Positions 25,920 through 38,281 are shown, counted from the stretch's first letter. The stretch: DNA of 64,000 nt from Plecoglossus altivelis (GCA_036571765.1 BROE01000020.1:4825321-4889320), one strand, 5' to 3'. Numbers and translations are program-made. Notes: generated from the letters alone by a model not told the origin.

Positions 25920-27235
25920 TTTTTTAAGAACAGGGTTGATTTTTTATTATTTTTTGCTATAACTTTAAAACAGTTTTACACATATTTCAAAATGCATGTC
26001 ATACCCATCTCCTAAATTCTACATGATAAAAAACAAACCCATTTAGAAAAGTTGAACACATCATAAAAAGATAAGCCAGACACCAAAATTAAACCATTAT
26101 TTACATATCCCATTAAATTACAACATAAATTAAAAATATTTACATTTGGGGTCATATAACGGACAGGGTTCTCAGTTTTCAGTTCATTTTCTAATTAAAA
26201 CACTCTTTCAGAAGGGTAATATATACACTTTGCATACACAGACACACTCATATCATGTAACACATACACTCTCGCTGAAAGGAATACAATTTCAATTAAA
26301 CTGAATGATCGTGGTTGAATACAGTTAACATCAACAGGGACTCATTTGCATTGAGGGTAGAGATGATCTAATATGGTGGAGTAATCAAAAGGAAATTGGT
26401 CTCTAAGGACAGCTCTAAAAGTAAAAGACGAGGAGATTAATTTCTAAGCCTTTGGTGTCAACCCACAATAATGATTTAACACTGAGAACACTGAAAGGCT
26501 TCTATTGCAAATTGTCTTTAAGGTTTGTGGTTTCTGGGAAGCACAGACAAATTAACACACTTTCATATTCAGACGCACAGTATGTACGAATCTCCTCCCG
26601 TGGACAAATACAATAACACTGGACCCATTGAAGTCATTATGAAAAAGCTAGGCGAGAAAAAAAAGGAAATAAAATGGATGCTCCTCTCTCTTCCATAACA
26701 AGTGTCCTTTGGTAGTCCAGTGGGAACCCTGCACCGCAGATGAGACACAGGAAATCACCGGATTTGCCTCCAGACAGAAGAAGAAGAAAAAAAGCCTGTG
26801 AGGAATTCACAGCCACAGCAACTCATCTTGAAATGATGTCCTCTGGGGAGAAAAACAATGGCTGTTTTCTGTCCTGTTACTATATCAACAGAGTCCAGGG
26901 CCTGTGGCTGGTGAAACCTACTGTACGGCACCAAGGTAGGTTGACCTTGCACTAAAACCAGCCAACGGGGGAAGACTCTGGAAAAAAAACTCTAGTTTTA
27001 AAAAGCGCATGGGGTCGTTGTCATTTGGAAAGGTCAAGTGTGTAGCGACATCAAAAATAAAATCTAAGTATCAGTACTTGATGACCGTTGTCAACACTAG
27101 ATAGGAATCCAGAAGAGGCATAGGGTTCTCTACAGTCTTTTGGAAGGGTGGAGGGAGGGGAGAGGGGAGTGGGAATGGAATGGAGGGGCGCGGCGAGGGC
27201 GAGGGCGTGCGCGCGGGGCGGGCGGGGGGGTCTCC
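25920..27235 (-). other. tfap2c: tfap2c 3' UTR (inferred extent)
   Basis: Directly after the stop codon, 27130-27235 is a GC-rich, CpG-rich block (C-rich on the sense strand). The rest, to about 25.9 kb, is AT-rich with no ORF. A minus-strand AATAAA signal lies at 25943-25948 (plus-strand TTTATT). Extent is inferred from this signal only; no transcript evidence is available. Confidence 0.5.
25943..25948 (-). terminator. Putative tfap2c polyadenylation signal
   Basis: AATAAA on the minus strand about 1.29 kb past the stop codon, with an A/T-rich context. It is the most distal good candidate in the 3' flank. Other closer signals may also be used. Confidence 0.4.
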
Positions 27236-27527
27236 TCATTTCCTGTGCTTCTCCATTTTGTCGGCTTTGCTGCCGCTCTCGGACGAGCCCTGCGTGTCGC
27301 TGCCTGAGCTCAGGTACATCTTGTCCACCTGCTTGAGGGCCTCGTTCAGGTAGTTCTGGAGGGAAGTCATGGCGGCGCAGATGGCGGGGGAGCCGAAGCC
27401 GTGAGTGATGAGGCTGAAGTGGGTCAGGCAGCCCTGGATGCCCTGGTCCAAGATGGGCGCCGGCCGGGAGTTCCCCAGGGGAGAGCGGTCCTGGGTCAGC
27501 AGGTCAGTAAACTCCTTACAGATCTGC
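27236..27527 (-). CDS. tfap2c: tfap2c exon 7 (C-terminus and stop)
   Basis: 292 nt encoding QICKEFTDLLTQDRSPLGNS, the second dimerisation helix (HFSLITHGFGSPAICAAMTS) and the tail SSESGSKADKMEKHRK, then TGA at 27238-27236. The Ser/Gly-rich linker before the terminal MEKHRK is the variable part. Confidence 0.96.
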
Positions 27528-30500
27528 CTGAGTTCAAAGAAGAAGAAAAAAAAGAAGAGGAAGGAAAAAAAAAAGAACACACGTTGCGATTAATTATTTG
27601 TTTTGGGACACCAGACAAGTGAAGAAGGATTTATGACGACGTCGCCGAAACCCTCACGATATTGGAATTAATCAAGCACCACACGGAATTCTGATTAAAA
27701 ACACACGCCCGTTCCTGTAACTAGCCGAGACACTTACTTGGCGGCGAGGAGCATGTTCTTGCGAGAGTTGGCCTCGTTGCGTTCTACGTGCGGTCTGCCC
27801 AGGTACTCAGCGATGGCTTTTGCTGGAAACTCCGTCTCACAAACATACCCAAAATCCCTGGCCAAGTGAACAGCTTCGCCTGGAGGGGGAGGGAGGGGGC
27901 GGGAGGGAGGAGGGGTGGGAAGGGAGGGAGGGAGGGATGGTGAATCATGAAACAACGTGAATCTGTCATTCAAAAACTACACTCCCAAGGTACTACCTAG
28001 AGAAAGCGAGATGCGAGAATCCCATCCGGACAATCCAATGGGTGTGCAGAGATGTTGAATAACATTCATAATCAGCTGAGCCCAGACTCTTTGCTAGAGG
28101 CTGGAAGAACCAGTGAGATGAACATATCCCATCTCCGGGCAACTCCTCTGCATGCTCATAATGGGCTTATGTGGCTAAATGCAACCAGATAGCCTGTAGC
28201 ACCAACAGAGCCACTTATTGATAGACACGCACATCACTTTAGGACACAGCTATTCAGAAGCGCTGGCTTTAAGGTCATTCTCTCCTCTTGGCAACACGTA
28301 CACGTGATAACAACCCTTAATTCAGCTTTGAAGGTCTCTAAATAACACAAGCCCCAAGTCATTCCCCTGCACAGAACTATCAGCCCATTTATAGCGATTC
28401 AGCTTCAGAAGAAAAAAAAAATTTCATATAAAAAAATAGACAAATATATACATTCCACCATGCTTCAGGCGGTTCGATGGGATTTTTAGGTAAAACTATG
28501 GTCCCTGCTATGCGTCATTGTCTAGTTGAGATATGACTGATGAGAGTCTGAATTTTGGAAAGTTGAGGTGTACCCACTGTCTGAATAAATAGATGAGTAG
28601 ACATCTGGCATGATAACTCTTGTGTGTCATTGGGTGTGGTCATTATTCGAGCTGTCTTAGACACGCACCGAGTCCGTACTTTTATTTCTCCCTTGCTTGT
28701 GAGCGTCCCGACTGTAATAGGTAGAGTTAGGATGGATTAATTTGTACTTCGGGCTTTTCTAGAACTTTCCACGTCTTGGACCAGATGTTAGCTGCCCTGA
28801 CAACGTTTCAAAGGAATTCATGGTGGAGACTGTCAACACAGCCTTGATTTGTCAAAGGCAGAAGGAAAACAAATTCAAATTCAGAATTCAGGATTCCACA
28901 TTCAAACATACTCTATGTCACGTGATGGCCTTTACAATGGAACTCCACTGCTATTAAAATCATGTGGTAATCAAAACAAAGTGGAGTTGTATCCAGTGTT
29001 AGACAGGCAGTAACCTACCTTCAACTAGTGCAGTTAGCAGGGTGACATTAGCTGCCTTCCTTCTCCCAGCAGGCAGGTTGAGACCAATCTTGTCCAGCTT
29101 TTCTCTCAAAGACCGGCCACCATTTTTTGACTTGGCCCTGCGAAAGAGACAGAACCGGATATTCAGCTTTGTGATAATTGCTTGAACTAATTGCTGCCAG
29201 CTACAGAGGGACTGGCTTGAAGGGAAGGATTAGGAAGAATTCATGGCATTCGCAGCAAGAGAGTGGCATACTTTATTCTCTGTGTCGGTACATTTTGTCC
29301 TTCAGAGTAGAGATCAGAAGTGAGAGGCAGTCTTGCAGGGCCTAGCATTAGTTAGACCTAATCTGTCCAGTTCTCATCACTCTTTTCAGAGCCCATAGGA
29401 GGGAGGGACTTGTTCAGGGCATTCATCCTTGAAAGAGGACTCATCACATACTTTTGCAAACACATAAATCAAAAAGGGGAGAAGAGCCTTTGAAATCCAT
29501 CCTGACCCAAAAAAACACACAAATAGTGCTTCGTCCTGAGAACATTGCTGGGAAATCACATGCATACATACACACTCGCACACAAACATTCAAATTCCCC
29601 ACTTGCTGTGGCCGAGTCAGTTTTACGCATGACTGGCGGGCAGGCTTCACTCTCTTCGTGGCGGGTGAGAGAGGCAGCATCTTTGGGGAGGCGAGTGTGT
29701 ACGCCCCCCCTTTTCTTCCCTCTCTTTCTCCCCCCCCCTCCCCCCTCCCTTTTCTCACTACCCCCCGCCTATCGCTCCATGACCTACTTAAGGGTATCTC
29801 AGATTGAGCGCTAGCGTGTGTGTGTGCGCGCGCGCGTGTCTGCGTGGGTGTGTTTGCGTGTGTGTGCGTTAGCATGAACGTGTGTGTGTGTGAGCAGGAA
29901 CACATGGGAAGTGAGAAACATGCATTCCTTGCACAAAAAACCCAGCATTTCTGGTTCGGGGTCTATCCCCTGTTCCCATAGCAGACTGCTTGCTGACATA
30001 TGGGCCACAAGGTCAACTGCTTAGCAACAATTAGAAACAGCTCTCCGACCCCCACTGACACATGCAGGCATACAGCGCAGGCACACATACAGTACGCACA
30101 CGATGTTGCTGTCGCACTCAAGGGCCAACTGTACGAACGCAGCCGATCCCCAAAGCTGAGGGGACAGAAAGTGCAGCGCAAACATAGGTTTGTCACGAGC
30201 CTTCCGCATCAGAGCTGCTGTGGCTCAGCAAGAGCCTGGGCGGCGTTTAAAGTGTCCTCACTCTCCGCCTGTCAGACAACTACTGTCAAGAGAAGCTTCA
30301 GGCCTCTTGCCTTTCCCACATTCAACCGTAAACCACGTGTGAGTTGCGTAATGCATCGGTATCGCTGTGGCTACGGTGGTGAAGAGATCTAGGTCCTGCC
30401 GGCAGCTGTGGAATACCAGAAGTGTTGATGATAATTGCAATGTTTGGTTGTTCGCCAGGTCTCATTGAGAGCCTCGAGGTACTGAACCGCACCAGGTGAG

Positions 30501-33500
30501 GTTATATCAATACTGTAAGTGCCGCGAGGATAAGGAGACTGTCAGCCTGATCTGGGTGAGTGTGGAGGTTGAACTCTGACCTGCGTAGTACTCCGCCCAG
30601 CAGGGAGGCGTTGAGGCACTCTGGAGGGGAGAGGCGTCTCTGCACCTCCGCCACGGTGACCTTGTACTTTGAGGTGGAGCTGAGGAGAGAGAGGCGACCA
30701 GGCACAGAGCAGAAGACCTCTGTGGGGTTGGACACCATCCCCAGCAGGGACTCCTTCTGGAAGGGAAGGCCCAGCATGTTCCCCTTCGGAAGGGAGACAG
30801 GACCTGGAGGGGGGGAAGGGGGGTGGGGGTCAAAGAAAAGAAAAGATTAAAGACAGAAGAGGCTTCTAATAGAAATAGAGTTGCATAGTTTAGTTGACTA
30901 CGCTCATTAAGGTTGGAGATATTAAAGGCTCGCATCTTTGGAAGGTAATTATAAGAGTTTGACTGCCACTCTTTTAAACCGCAGTCTTTCCAACAACTTT
31001 CCCTTGAGTTCCAGTAAACACGGCTTGTGTTCCCTCGTACTCATGAATGTTCCCAGGAGCCTGGCCCCTTTTCAAGGCCCTGACATGCACACAAAACGTT
31101 TAGGAGCTGGTCAGAAGAAGGCGGGAAAGCTTGGAACATGAGCACCTGAGTTCACGATGAAAAGGCCCCTCCACCCTGCCACCCACAGAGGGCTTCCAGA
31201 CACTTCGACTCAACTCAACTGATCCGACAGTTACATCATCCCTTTTTCCAGACAGACAGACCCTGGATTTACAGTGCGGATGACTGAATACACCTGAACA
31301 GAGGCTTGAAATGTTTGGTGAACAGGTAGAGTCTAAAAACCGGTAGCTACCGGTATTGTGGATCACAAATCACAAAGCACTGACAACGCCAGTCAGACAA
31401 ACACATAGCACACTACATATAGCTACCTTCATCCTCACCCGCAAGTATGCCCCCCTCATAATAAGTCCTCTGTAAGCGATCAAGGTTCCTGCCACCTCGC
31501 AGTCCTAATACTGAGACAAAAATGACAGAGGAGGAACACGGGTGATTTAGGGGGCTCATCTGGAGCTAAACAGCTGGGAGAAACATCCCATGGTTGACTA
31601 GCATCCACCCACAGCATGGCTTTAAGCCCGACAACAACATCATGAGCCTTTAGACATTACCATAACAATGACTGGGGTTGTGAACAATCAGCTTGCTCCT
31701 TTAAACTATGGATAAGATGTTGGCATGCTTAAAAATAGACTCACATTTCTGTTCTAATTAGGGGACAGACATTTTCGAACGTATCTATGATAAGACAATT
31801 TTGTTATGAATGAGAGATGGCTGTCAAGGAGGAGAATTAAGTAGCAATTTTGGTCAAATAAGGATCCAAGATTGCATCGTAATTCATTCTCGTTCTAAGA
31901 ATCTCATGCACAGGCTATATTTGACATTTTCAAAGTTGTGAAACGAATCAGCACGAGAGCATAAGGATACAGTTTAGTTTTGAGTAAAAAAAAAAAAAAC
32001 AATATTCGGGAAAACCAGAATAATAATCCAGAATAATCCTCATTCAAAACATTTCAAGTCTCAACAAAAATGCAGAATTGTCCTTCACATGCAAGCTAAT
32101 GCCACACCCCGACCAAAGCTGGTTTTGCCCCAAAAAAAAAAAAGAAAAAGAAAAAAGAAAAAAAGTCATGGAGTGTCTAAAAGGAAGTCTTCTGTTGCAT
32201 AAAGACGTTGAGAGTATCAGCTGAGCCCCTTAAAGACTGGCCAAAGCCTCCCATCAATAGCCAATTTTTAAGATTGCTTGACTTCTATATGGCGTTCCGT
32301 CAGCCAACCTGACATTTAGAAACGCTGGGGTTTTTTTCACCCACCGAGTCAAAAGACTATTGAAGCGAGACAGGATCAGACAAAGCTTAAGTGCACCTCG
32401 TGAAAAAAAAAAACCTCCATCTAAAAACAAGCTTCTCCTCACCGCTTTCATAAATGCTGAAACATGACACTGAATTAACCAATAATTGGGAAAAAAAAAG
32501 CATTAAAGCCCTTTAGCCATATTTGCATCTTGTCATTTCTGCTTTCTGATCGTTGGGGCCTGCTTCTACATGTCAGTGCCACACTTGTTACGTTTTCAAT
32601 CAATGGATTTTAACAGGCTGCAGACGAGGCCCATACAATTTTACATATATTCTTACATTTGATTAATTTAGCAGACGGTTTTATTCAAAGAGACATACAA
32701 ATATAGTGCATATCAAAGTGGCAGAATATCAAGGCTCAGAAGTGTATTCAAAATGACAGAAAATATACAAAGTAACCAACCTTTTTTTATGACTGTCTGA
32801 TCAGCCATTATAATACTGTGATCATCTCCATGCTGGGGGAAAAAAGAAGACAATGCAGTACAACAGTGAGATATTACTAATGAATACATCAGTCATTTGA
32901 GGTCGTTTCTGCATTTTTGTCACGCATTTAAACTATAGCATTTGAGCTTCGGTGTTTGAATCCACATATAAAATGCAATTGGCCCTGCTCCATACAAGAT
33001 GGCATGCCTCATTTGTATTTAAAAGCCAGTAAACTTTTTGAGATTACTCACTTGAACATCATCGAGGCCGTGACCCATTTCGTGCATTCCTAGATTATCC
33101 CCAATGACTGAAGACTCGATGCTGTGAACGTGAGGTGGTAGAAGTTCTGGACGGCGGAAGCCTTCCCTTCTGACCCCCGACGAGCCGCCTTCCAACCCCA
33201 AAATCTGACTCGTCAGTCCACTTCGAGCATGAGGCCCCAGTCCATCCTGACCCTGCCTCCCAGGCCATGACTGCTGTTGGTTCGACGACGGGGACTGGTG
33301 TATGGAGTTAATGTTGAATGGGTCGCTAAGGTGGGAGTAGGGATCCCCTGACTGAGGGTATGACATGGGCTGGTAGGGTGGTGGGAAGTAGGGGGGCTGG
33401 AAGTCCGAACTGGCCGAGTGGGAGAGGGATGGAGACGGGCTGTAGAGGTGTTGGCTAACCGCAGGCAGGTGAGGTAACCTGGGGTTCCCATTACTGCTGC

Positions 33501-34489
33501 CATCGTGCCTTTCCTGGGAACAAAACAGACATTGGAGTTCAGAGAGACATGTAGTATTTGTCAATATGGACATATTTTGCAGCGGAAATAAATGTTAGGT
33601 GTAATACCATAATAGAAATAGCTCAATAAACAGGCCTTGATCATGTGTGTAACATACAGCACTAGATATGATAGAGTAAGGTAACTACTGCCAGCAATAC
33701 AACCGCCGGCAAAATCTCGGGAATCAGACTTTCAGGTATACTGAAACTTATTGAAGATTGAAAGACAATTTAAACTCGACTGTCCTGAATAGAAATTGAA
33801 TTATGGCCTATAATGTAAATCGTCTAAGGGAAACTAATGTGTCTACTGCTACTTGGAACGAGGAAGTTGACATTTTTTGAAATCGTATCATTCAAGATAA
33901 CTTTGCCTGTGAACCCTGAAAGTCCCTATTGTAAAAGCGCCACTTAAAATTCATAAAATATTACAATTCTTTCACGTTTTTGCGTGATATGGTTATTTTA
34001 ACACTATGAATACCCTGGTAGGTTAGTTAGAGGATATTTTATTATGTTATTGAACATTGTCTAATTTCAATGTTGCGTACACTATACTAGGGTATTTAAG
34101 ATGTTTTACAAACTCTGAGATGTAGGCCTAAAGACAAAACCCCAAAAATGTATCAAGATAATCACGTAAATGTTGAAAGTTTGAGTTTTCTAACAAGCAC
34201 AAAATGCGTTCGGTTCCTGAACGATTAAAACGTATTTTCATTTTTCAGAGATGAATAAAAAAACAACTATGAAAAATAGCTCGCTAAAATCTAGACAACC
34301 GTCTACATGCTTTGAAATTGTGTTGTTGGTCCGCGTAAGGCGTCTGGTTAAAATATATTTTGACTTAATTTGAGGTGAAGAAATTTGTGCACAATAAAAA
34401 TGTGATCAACGCAACATCTGATGGTCCTGTCAAAAACTCACCTCGCAGTCATCTTCGTACTTCACGTTATCTGCTAGCTTCCACAACAT
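27236..34489 (-). CDS. tfap2c: Transcription factor AP-2 gamma, 7 coding exons
   Basis: Coding exons, 5' to 3' on the minus strand: 34489-34442, 33513-33052, 32832-32781, 30803-30581, 29137-29019, 27879-27738, 27527-27236. All joins keep frame and have GT-AG borders; the total is 1338 nt, or 445 residues (human about 450). The order is an N-terminal segment with a SUMO-type VKYE motif at residue 10, a Pro/Tyr-rich transactivation region with a PPYFPPPYQP (PY) motif in exon 2, then the basic DNA-binding and helix-span-helix dimerisation region (about residues 200-420), ending in MEKHRK. The family binds GCC-N3/4-GGC as dimers in the nucleus and controls ectoderm, neural crest and germ-cell programmes. 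The exon 2 start (RHDGSSNGNPR...QHLYSP) and the MEKHRK end match gamma better than alpha or beta, and the neighbours rtf2/gcnt7 agree. The internal exon sizes of 52, 119 and 142 bp are those I recall for AP-2 genes. Confidence 0.95.
27738..27879 (-). CDS. tfap2c: tfap2c exon 6 (helix-span-helix)
   Basis: 142 nt encoding EAVHLARDFGYVCETEFPAK, then AIAEYLGRPHVERNEANSRK and NMLLAA: the dimerisation helix and span. The acceptor follows a long C/T-rich tract and the donor is GTAAGT. Confidence 0.96.
29019..29137 (-). CDS. tfap2c: tfap2c exon 5 (basic region)
   Basis: 119 nt encoding AKSKNGGRSLREKLDKIG, then LNLPAGRRKAANVTLLTALVEG. This is the basic DNA-contacting region entering the first helix of the helix-span-helix domain. 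The acceptor is TTTCGCAG and the donor GTAGGT. Confidence 0.96.
29816..29895. repeat. GT/CG alternating tract in tfap2c intron 4
   Basis: GTGTGTGTGTGCGCGCGCGC followed by GTGTCTGCGTG units: strictly alternating purine-pyrimidine over about 28 bp, Z-DNA-prone. Confidence 0.9.
30581..30803 (-). CDS. tfap2c: tfap2c exon 4 (start of DNA-binding region)
   Basis: 223 nt. It includes NPTEVFCSVPGRLSLLSSTS followed by KYKVTVAEVQRRLSPPECLN and ASLLGGVLRR, near-invariant in AP-2 proteins. It completes a Gly codon with exon 3 and leaves a split Arg codon for exon 5. Confidence 0.96.
32645..32735. mobile_element. Diverged interspersed-repeat fragment in tfap2c intron 3
   Basis: The core TTAGCAGACGGTTTTATTCA and its flank resemble a very common teleost repeat motif (TTTAGCAGACGCTCTTATCC...GCGACTTACA). 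It is old and diverged. It sits within about 50 bp of the exon 3 donor. Family assignment is from memory. Confidence 0.45.
32781..32832 (-). CDS. tfap2c: tfap2c exon 3 (52-bp micro-exon)
   Basis: Too short for an ORF search. After a CCCCCAG acceptor it encodes HGDDHSIIMADQTVIKK plus one base and ends at a GTTGGT donor. DQTVIKK is the conserved AP-2 signature at this junction, and 52 bp is the size I recall for AP-2 exon 3. Confidence 0.92.
33052..33513 (-). CDS. tfap2c: tfap2c exon 2 (transactivation region, residues 17-170)
   Basis: The acceptor is a pyrimidine-rich tract ending TTCCCAG and the donor is GTGAGT; 462 nt, phase 0 at both ends. It holds the Pro/Ser/Tyr-rich activation region with PPYFPPPYQP, then QSGDPYSHLSDPF and a Gln/Ser-rich stretch. 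This is the least conserved part of AP-2 proteins but still clearly gamma-like. Confidence 0.95.
34442..34489 (-). CDS. tfap2c: tfap2c exon 1 (start codon, residues 1-16)
   Basis: ATG at 34489-34487 opens MLWKLADNVKYEDDCE and is followed directly by a GTGAGT donor. Phase is 0. VKYE fits the psi-K-x-E sumoylation consensus known at Lys10 of AP-2 proteins. Confidence 0.95.
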
Positions 34490-35050
34490 TTCTGTTTCTG
34501 ATACAAAACCGATCAGTATAAGAAGGCTCTACCAAATAGTCTACAGTCGCAATTTAATCCAGATAGGAAAGAAATAAATGCTTCCTTAAAAAGCAGTTTC
34601 TTGAACCAAGCGATGGTAGTTTGAAGAGAGCGCTGACGTTTAGACGTGGATTCGGGCGGCTGTCAACGTCTAGGTCTAAACAGCAACTAGGGAAAAACAG
34701 TTTTTTTGGTCAATATCCCTTCTCATTCAGCCCAGTGCAGTGAAGAAGTGCTATGGAAATTGAATAAAGCGTTCAATAAAAAGAAACTCGACTCCCTCTT
34801 ATGGTCAAAGTAGTGATGTTCAGTCCACTGATGTGGTGCTGTTCAGTTCTAAACTTCTAGCCCTCCTTCAAATGTGTGGCCTACTATATTTGCATAGCCA
34901 CTTTCAGTGGGCGTTAACATAACTGTGATGTCACGGTAAGAGTCAAACTTTGCGGATTGGTTACAGTTAGAATGAGGGACCAATCTATTTTTTAACCAAT
35001 TATTCGATAGACTTTTAGACAAATGGGCGTTTGAAAAATAGAAAGTATAG
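34490..35050 (-). promoter_or_regulatory. tfap2c 5' UTR and proximal promoter region
   Basis: Immediately upstream of the tfap2c ATG. On the sense (minus) strand there is an octamer ATGCAAAT at 34895-34888, a CRE-like TGATGTCA near 34926-34935 (read on plus), and CCAAT-type elements: ATTGG at 34956-34960 (sense CCAAT) and two plus-strand ACCAAT near 34978-35003. No convincing TATA box was found. These are motif matches by eye; the start site is not fixed. Confidence 0.45.
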
Positions 35051-38000
35051 ATTTAAAAAAAAAATGGTAACAGCAGTAACATGACAACAATTTTGTTATG
35101 ATAATACTAATATAAATATAGCCCAAAATAACGAAGATAGCCTAATAGCAACTTGTCATTCTATTAACAATGATGTCATAGGTTTATAGCATAATTATAC
35201 TAAATTACCACAACCAATATTAATAACAATGATAACAGCTATTATTTTGAAGCTAATTTGACTTTCTTATAGTCTTGGGCCTTTTGTTTTTTGTCGTTAC
35301 AATAAAGGGTCTGTGTTTAAGGATTGCAATGTGATCAACACCGTTCATCCTAAACGAAACCAAACTATTATCACTGCATCGAAATAGCCTTTTTCACTCA
35401 TGAATGAAAAACTATACGAGGCCTGTGTGAGCGTTAGTCTTATATTTGTATGCATATCTATTGCCATATTATAAACATCATACGTACTATAATAAATCAG
35501 ATTTTTAATCGTGATCCCTTCGATTCTGAAAAGAATCGAGATGATTATAGAGGTAGAGTCCTATTTGTGGTTCAGGGTTGAGTGCCTAAGCCCAAAGGCT
35601 CAACGTATCTCCCTTTCAAACCTCTTAAACCATCCCAAAAATGGCACTCTTCATTAACATGTTTGGTGTGGCCACAAAAGGACATTTAAGTCCAAACCGC
35701 TCTTTGAAAGGATTTATTTTTCCCATTGTTATTCTTCTTTTGATTTTTTTTACGGTGTTGTTTGTGATAGGCCTAGTTTATTGGGTCCCACACATTTGTA
35801 CGCACAAATAAATACGGAACTATTGATCTTTATTAGCCTGTCGTATCCTCTGTGATTCTCTTACAGTCACATTTGCCATCTAAATACTAAATGTGATGGT
35901 CTATGTAGTCAACATTCATGTTGTGGGAATGAATGTAAGGTTTGATGCCTGTTGCGTGAATGTGGTGATCGGCTCTGGGAACATAACGACTGGGGCAGAA
36001 GCAGTTCAACCGTGCGGGACGCACCGGATTAACGCAGCGTGTGCTTCCTAGTGGCTGGCGTGTTGTGATATGAACCAGAAATTAATGCTCACTAATTAAG
36101 TTATCTTTACGTTGCTATGTTGCACACAAGGCTAAACGAGGTTAGACACGCAAGACCGACAGTTATTGCAGTTTTGAATGTGTTCTGTGCATGCGACTAT
36201 CCCTTAGACAATTTTCCTTCCAATAATTATTCGTTCAAGTGAAATAGTGTGATACGTTTCATAATATAAGGCATTTTACCTAAACAAATTTGCTCTTGTT
36301 TCTCATAAAATTGACAGGGCAATTGGCTACAAAACATTCAGGAATTACACCATTTGTTTGGCTTGAGCAATTAACATGGATCATTTTTCCGCCCAGCTGT
36401 TCTGTCGACACTGTAATTTAAACAATGGCGTAGCCTATAGAAGGCCTATAATTCTGGACAATTAGTAGGCCTCTATGTATTTACATTTCATAATACCCTA
36501 TTACAAAAACTACTCACAGTGTTTCAGTTTGATCATTTGAACCCTGTGGCGCAACATCGCATTTGTATGTAGGCATAGGCCCATCAAACTATAATCAAAC
36601 TAACTTGAGAAAAGCTAGTACTAGATCTTGCAAAAATGTGGCTATTCTGGGAATGAGGAAAATGCAAAAACTGAAATATAATGTAATATCAAGACATATA
36701 GGCTATAGGTCTTCATAACTACGCAATAAACATCCGCCTATTATCCTACTATAGGCGACGTGTCTTTAAACTGAATTTCTGTCATATTTGTTTTACAGCC
36801 AATGGTCATTGCGCTCGCAAGATGAGATGTTATTGACCTTCTTAACATACAGAATAATTTAGTCATTGTCAATATACATTCCCAAGGCCTACATCTGTAA
36901 TAATGAAATAATAAACGAAAAATGTTGTACACCTTCCAATATGTCAATGGTAGCTGCTAAAGCCGTGTCTTAATTGCTAATAATTTGTTAATGTTGAATT
37001 AGAAAGGTTCACATAGCCTACCCGCCAATCCAGCCTCTCCAGTAAAGACATCAGAAAGACTCGGGCAGTAATTCCAGTGCAAAGGATTCGAAAGAGTGAA
37101 TTCACAACCCCTCTACATAACCGACTACTCACCTGAAGGCCCTGAACTGCGCATGCGGCCTGTAGGTATACACCTGCGCGAATACCTCCCTATAGTTATG
37201 TGATTGGAGCCGACATCACTCTCTCTTTCTGTCGCTACAAGGCATATCCTATTTCAACTGGAAAATCTTAGATAATATGTGGGATGATGACCGCATACAA
37301 ATGTTCAGAATTTCGCAGTATATTTTCCAGATGATTGGCCAATCAATTTAAGGTTATGGTAATGGTTTTAAAATGACCATTAGTCCCACTGAAACAATAG
37401 TGAGTTCGAGTAGACCAACTCAAACATAATATTAGGCATTTCAGTCTTACGCTAAAATACTTTCAGATTTATAGGCCAATGTTGCCTCCATGTAGTGATA
37501 AATACGATACCTTTTTCGTTAAGTCTTTACGTGATTACAACATAGGCCAAAAACTGTTTACAGGTATGTTAACCTACAGAAGTAACGTAAATGTTCAGTG
37601 TAGAATCAACTTTTCTAAAGCCAGAAAACGCCTATTTGATTTCAATGTCATTTTCTTTTAAGACAATATAGTCTCCAATCTTTGTCAGAAATGTGTGGAT
37701 GTTTATCACTGCAAGATATCGTCTGAAGCCATGAGATTTCCCTTAAACATTAAGCTCTGTACCGTACAGAAGTACACCTAAAAAGCACATAAATGATCAG
37801 TTGAGTGAACATACAGATTTTATGACACTTAATTTGAGATTGGTTACTATGCCAAGCCTGCAAAATAGCACGAAATCAGGGTGAGCAGTCAAGTCTGAAC
37901 CTCTGCTGCCATCTTGTGACCGAACTGAAGCACTGCAGGGAGATTCAGTCTTAAAACATGCCTCAGACTTGAACACATTGTGCAATAGCAAAGCAATCCT

Positions 38001-38281
38001 TCATGTTCCATTATATTTGCAAATAAATGTTCTAAATATGCTTTCAATTTTACTTCCAGAGGCATAAAGAGCATGAATATGTGAGTTTCATGTGAGAGCT
38101 GTTTAAGGAAAAACATTAGTTCCATTTTTTTTGTTTTAAGAAAGCGTGTCGTTGATATCAATGGAGCATACTCAGTGACTAAAGTTATACGTCATAAATG
38201 GTGGTTTCTGAAATGAAAGAATGAAAGATCAACAAGTTATTTTGAAAGGAAAAAAGACAAACAGCTGACCCAGCACCAATG
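35051..38281. other. AT-rich intergenic region between rtf2 and tfap2c
   Basis: No coding evidence. It contains a CTCF-like motif (37903) and, at 37133-37160, a minus-strand donor (CTTCAG|GTGAGT) next to an NRF1-like TGCGCATGCGG, a possible distal tfap2c first exon. Confidence 0.5.
37903..37920 (-). promoter_or_regulatory. CTCF-like motif (minus orientation)
   Basis: Minus strand TCACAAGATGGCAGCA. It lies between rtf2's 3' end and the tfap2c promoter region, a plausible insulator position. Confidence 0.4.
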
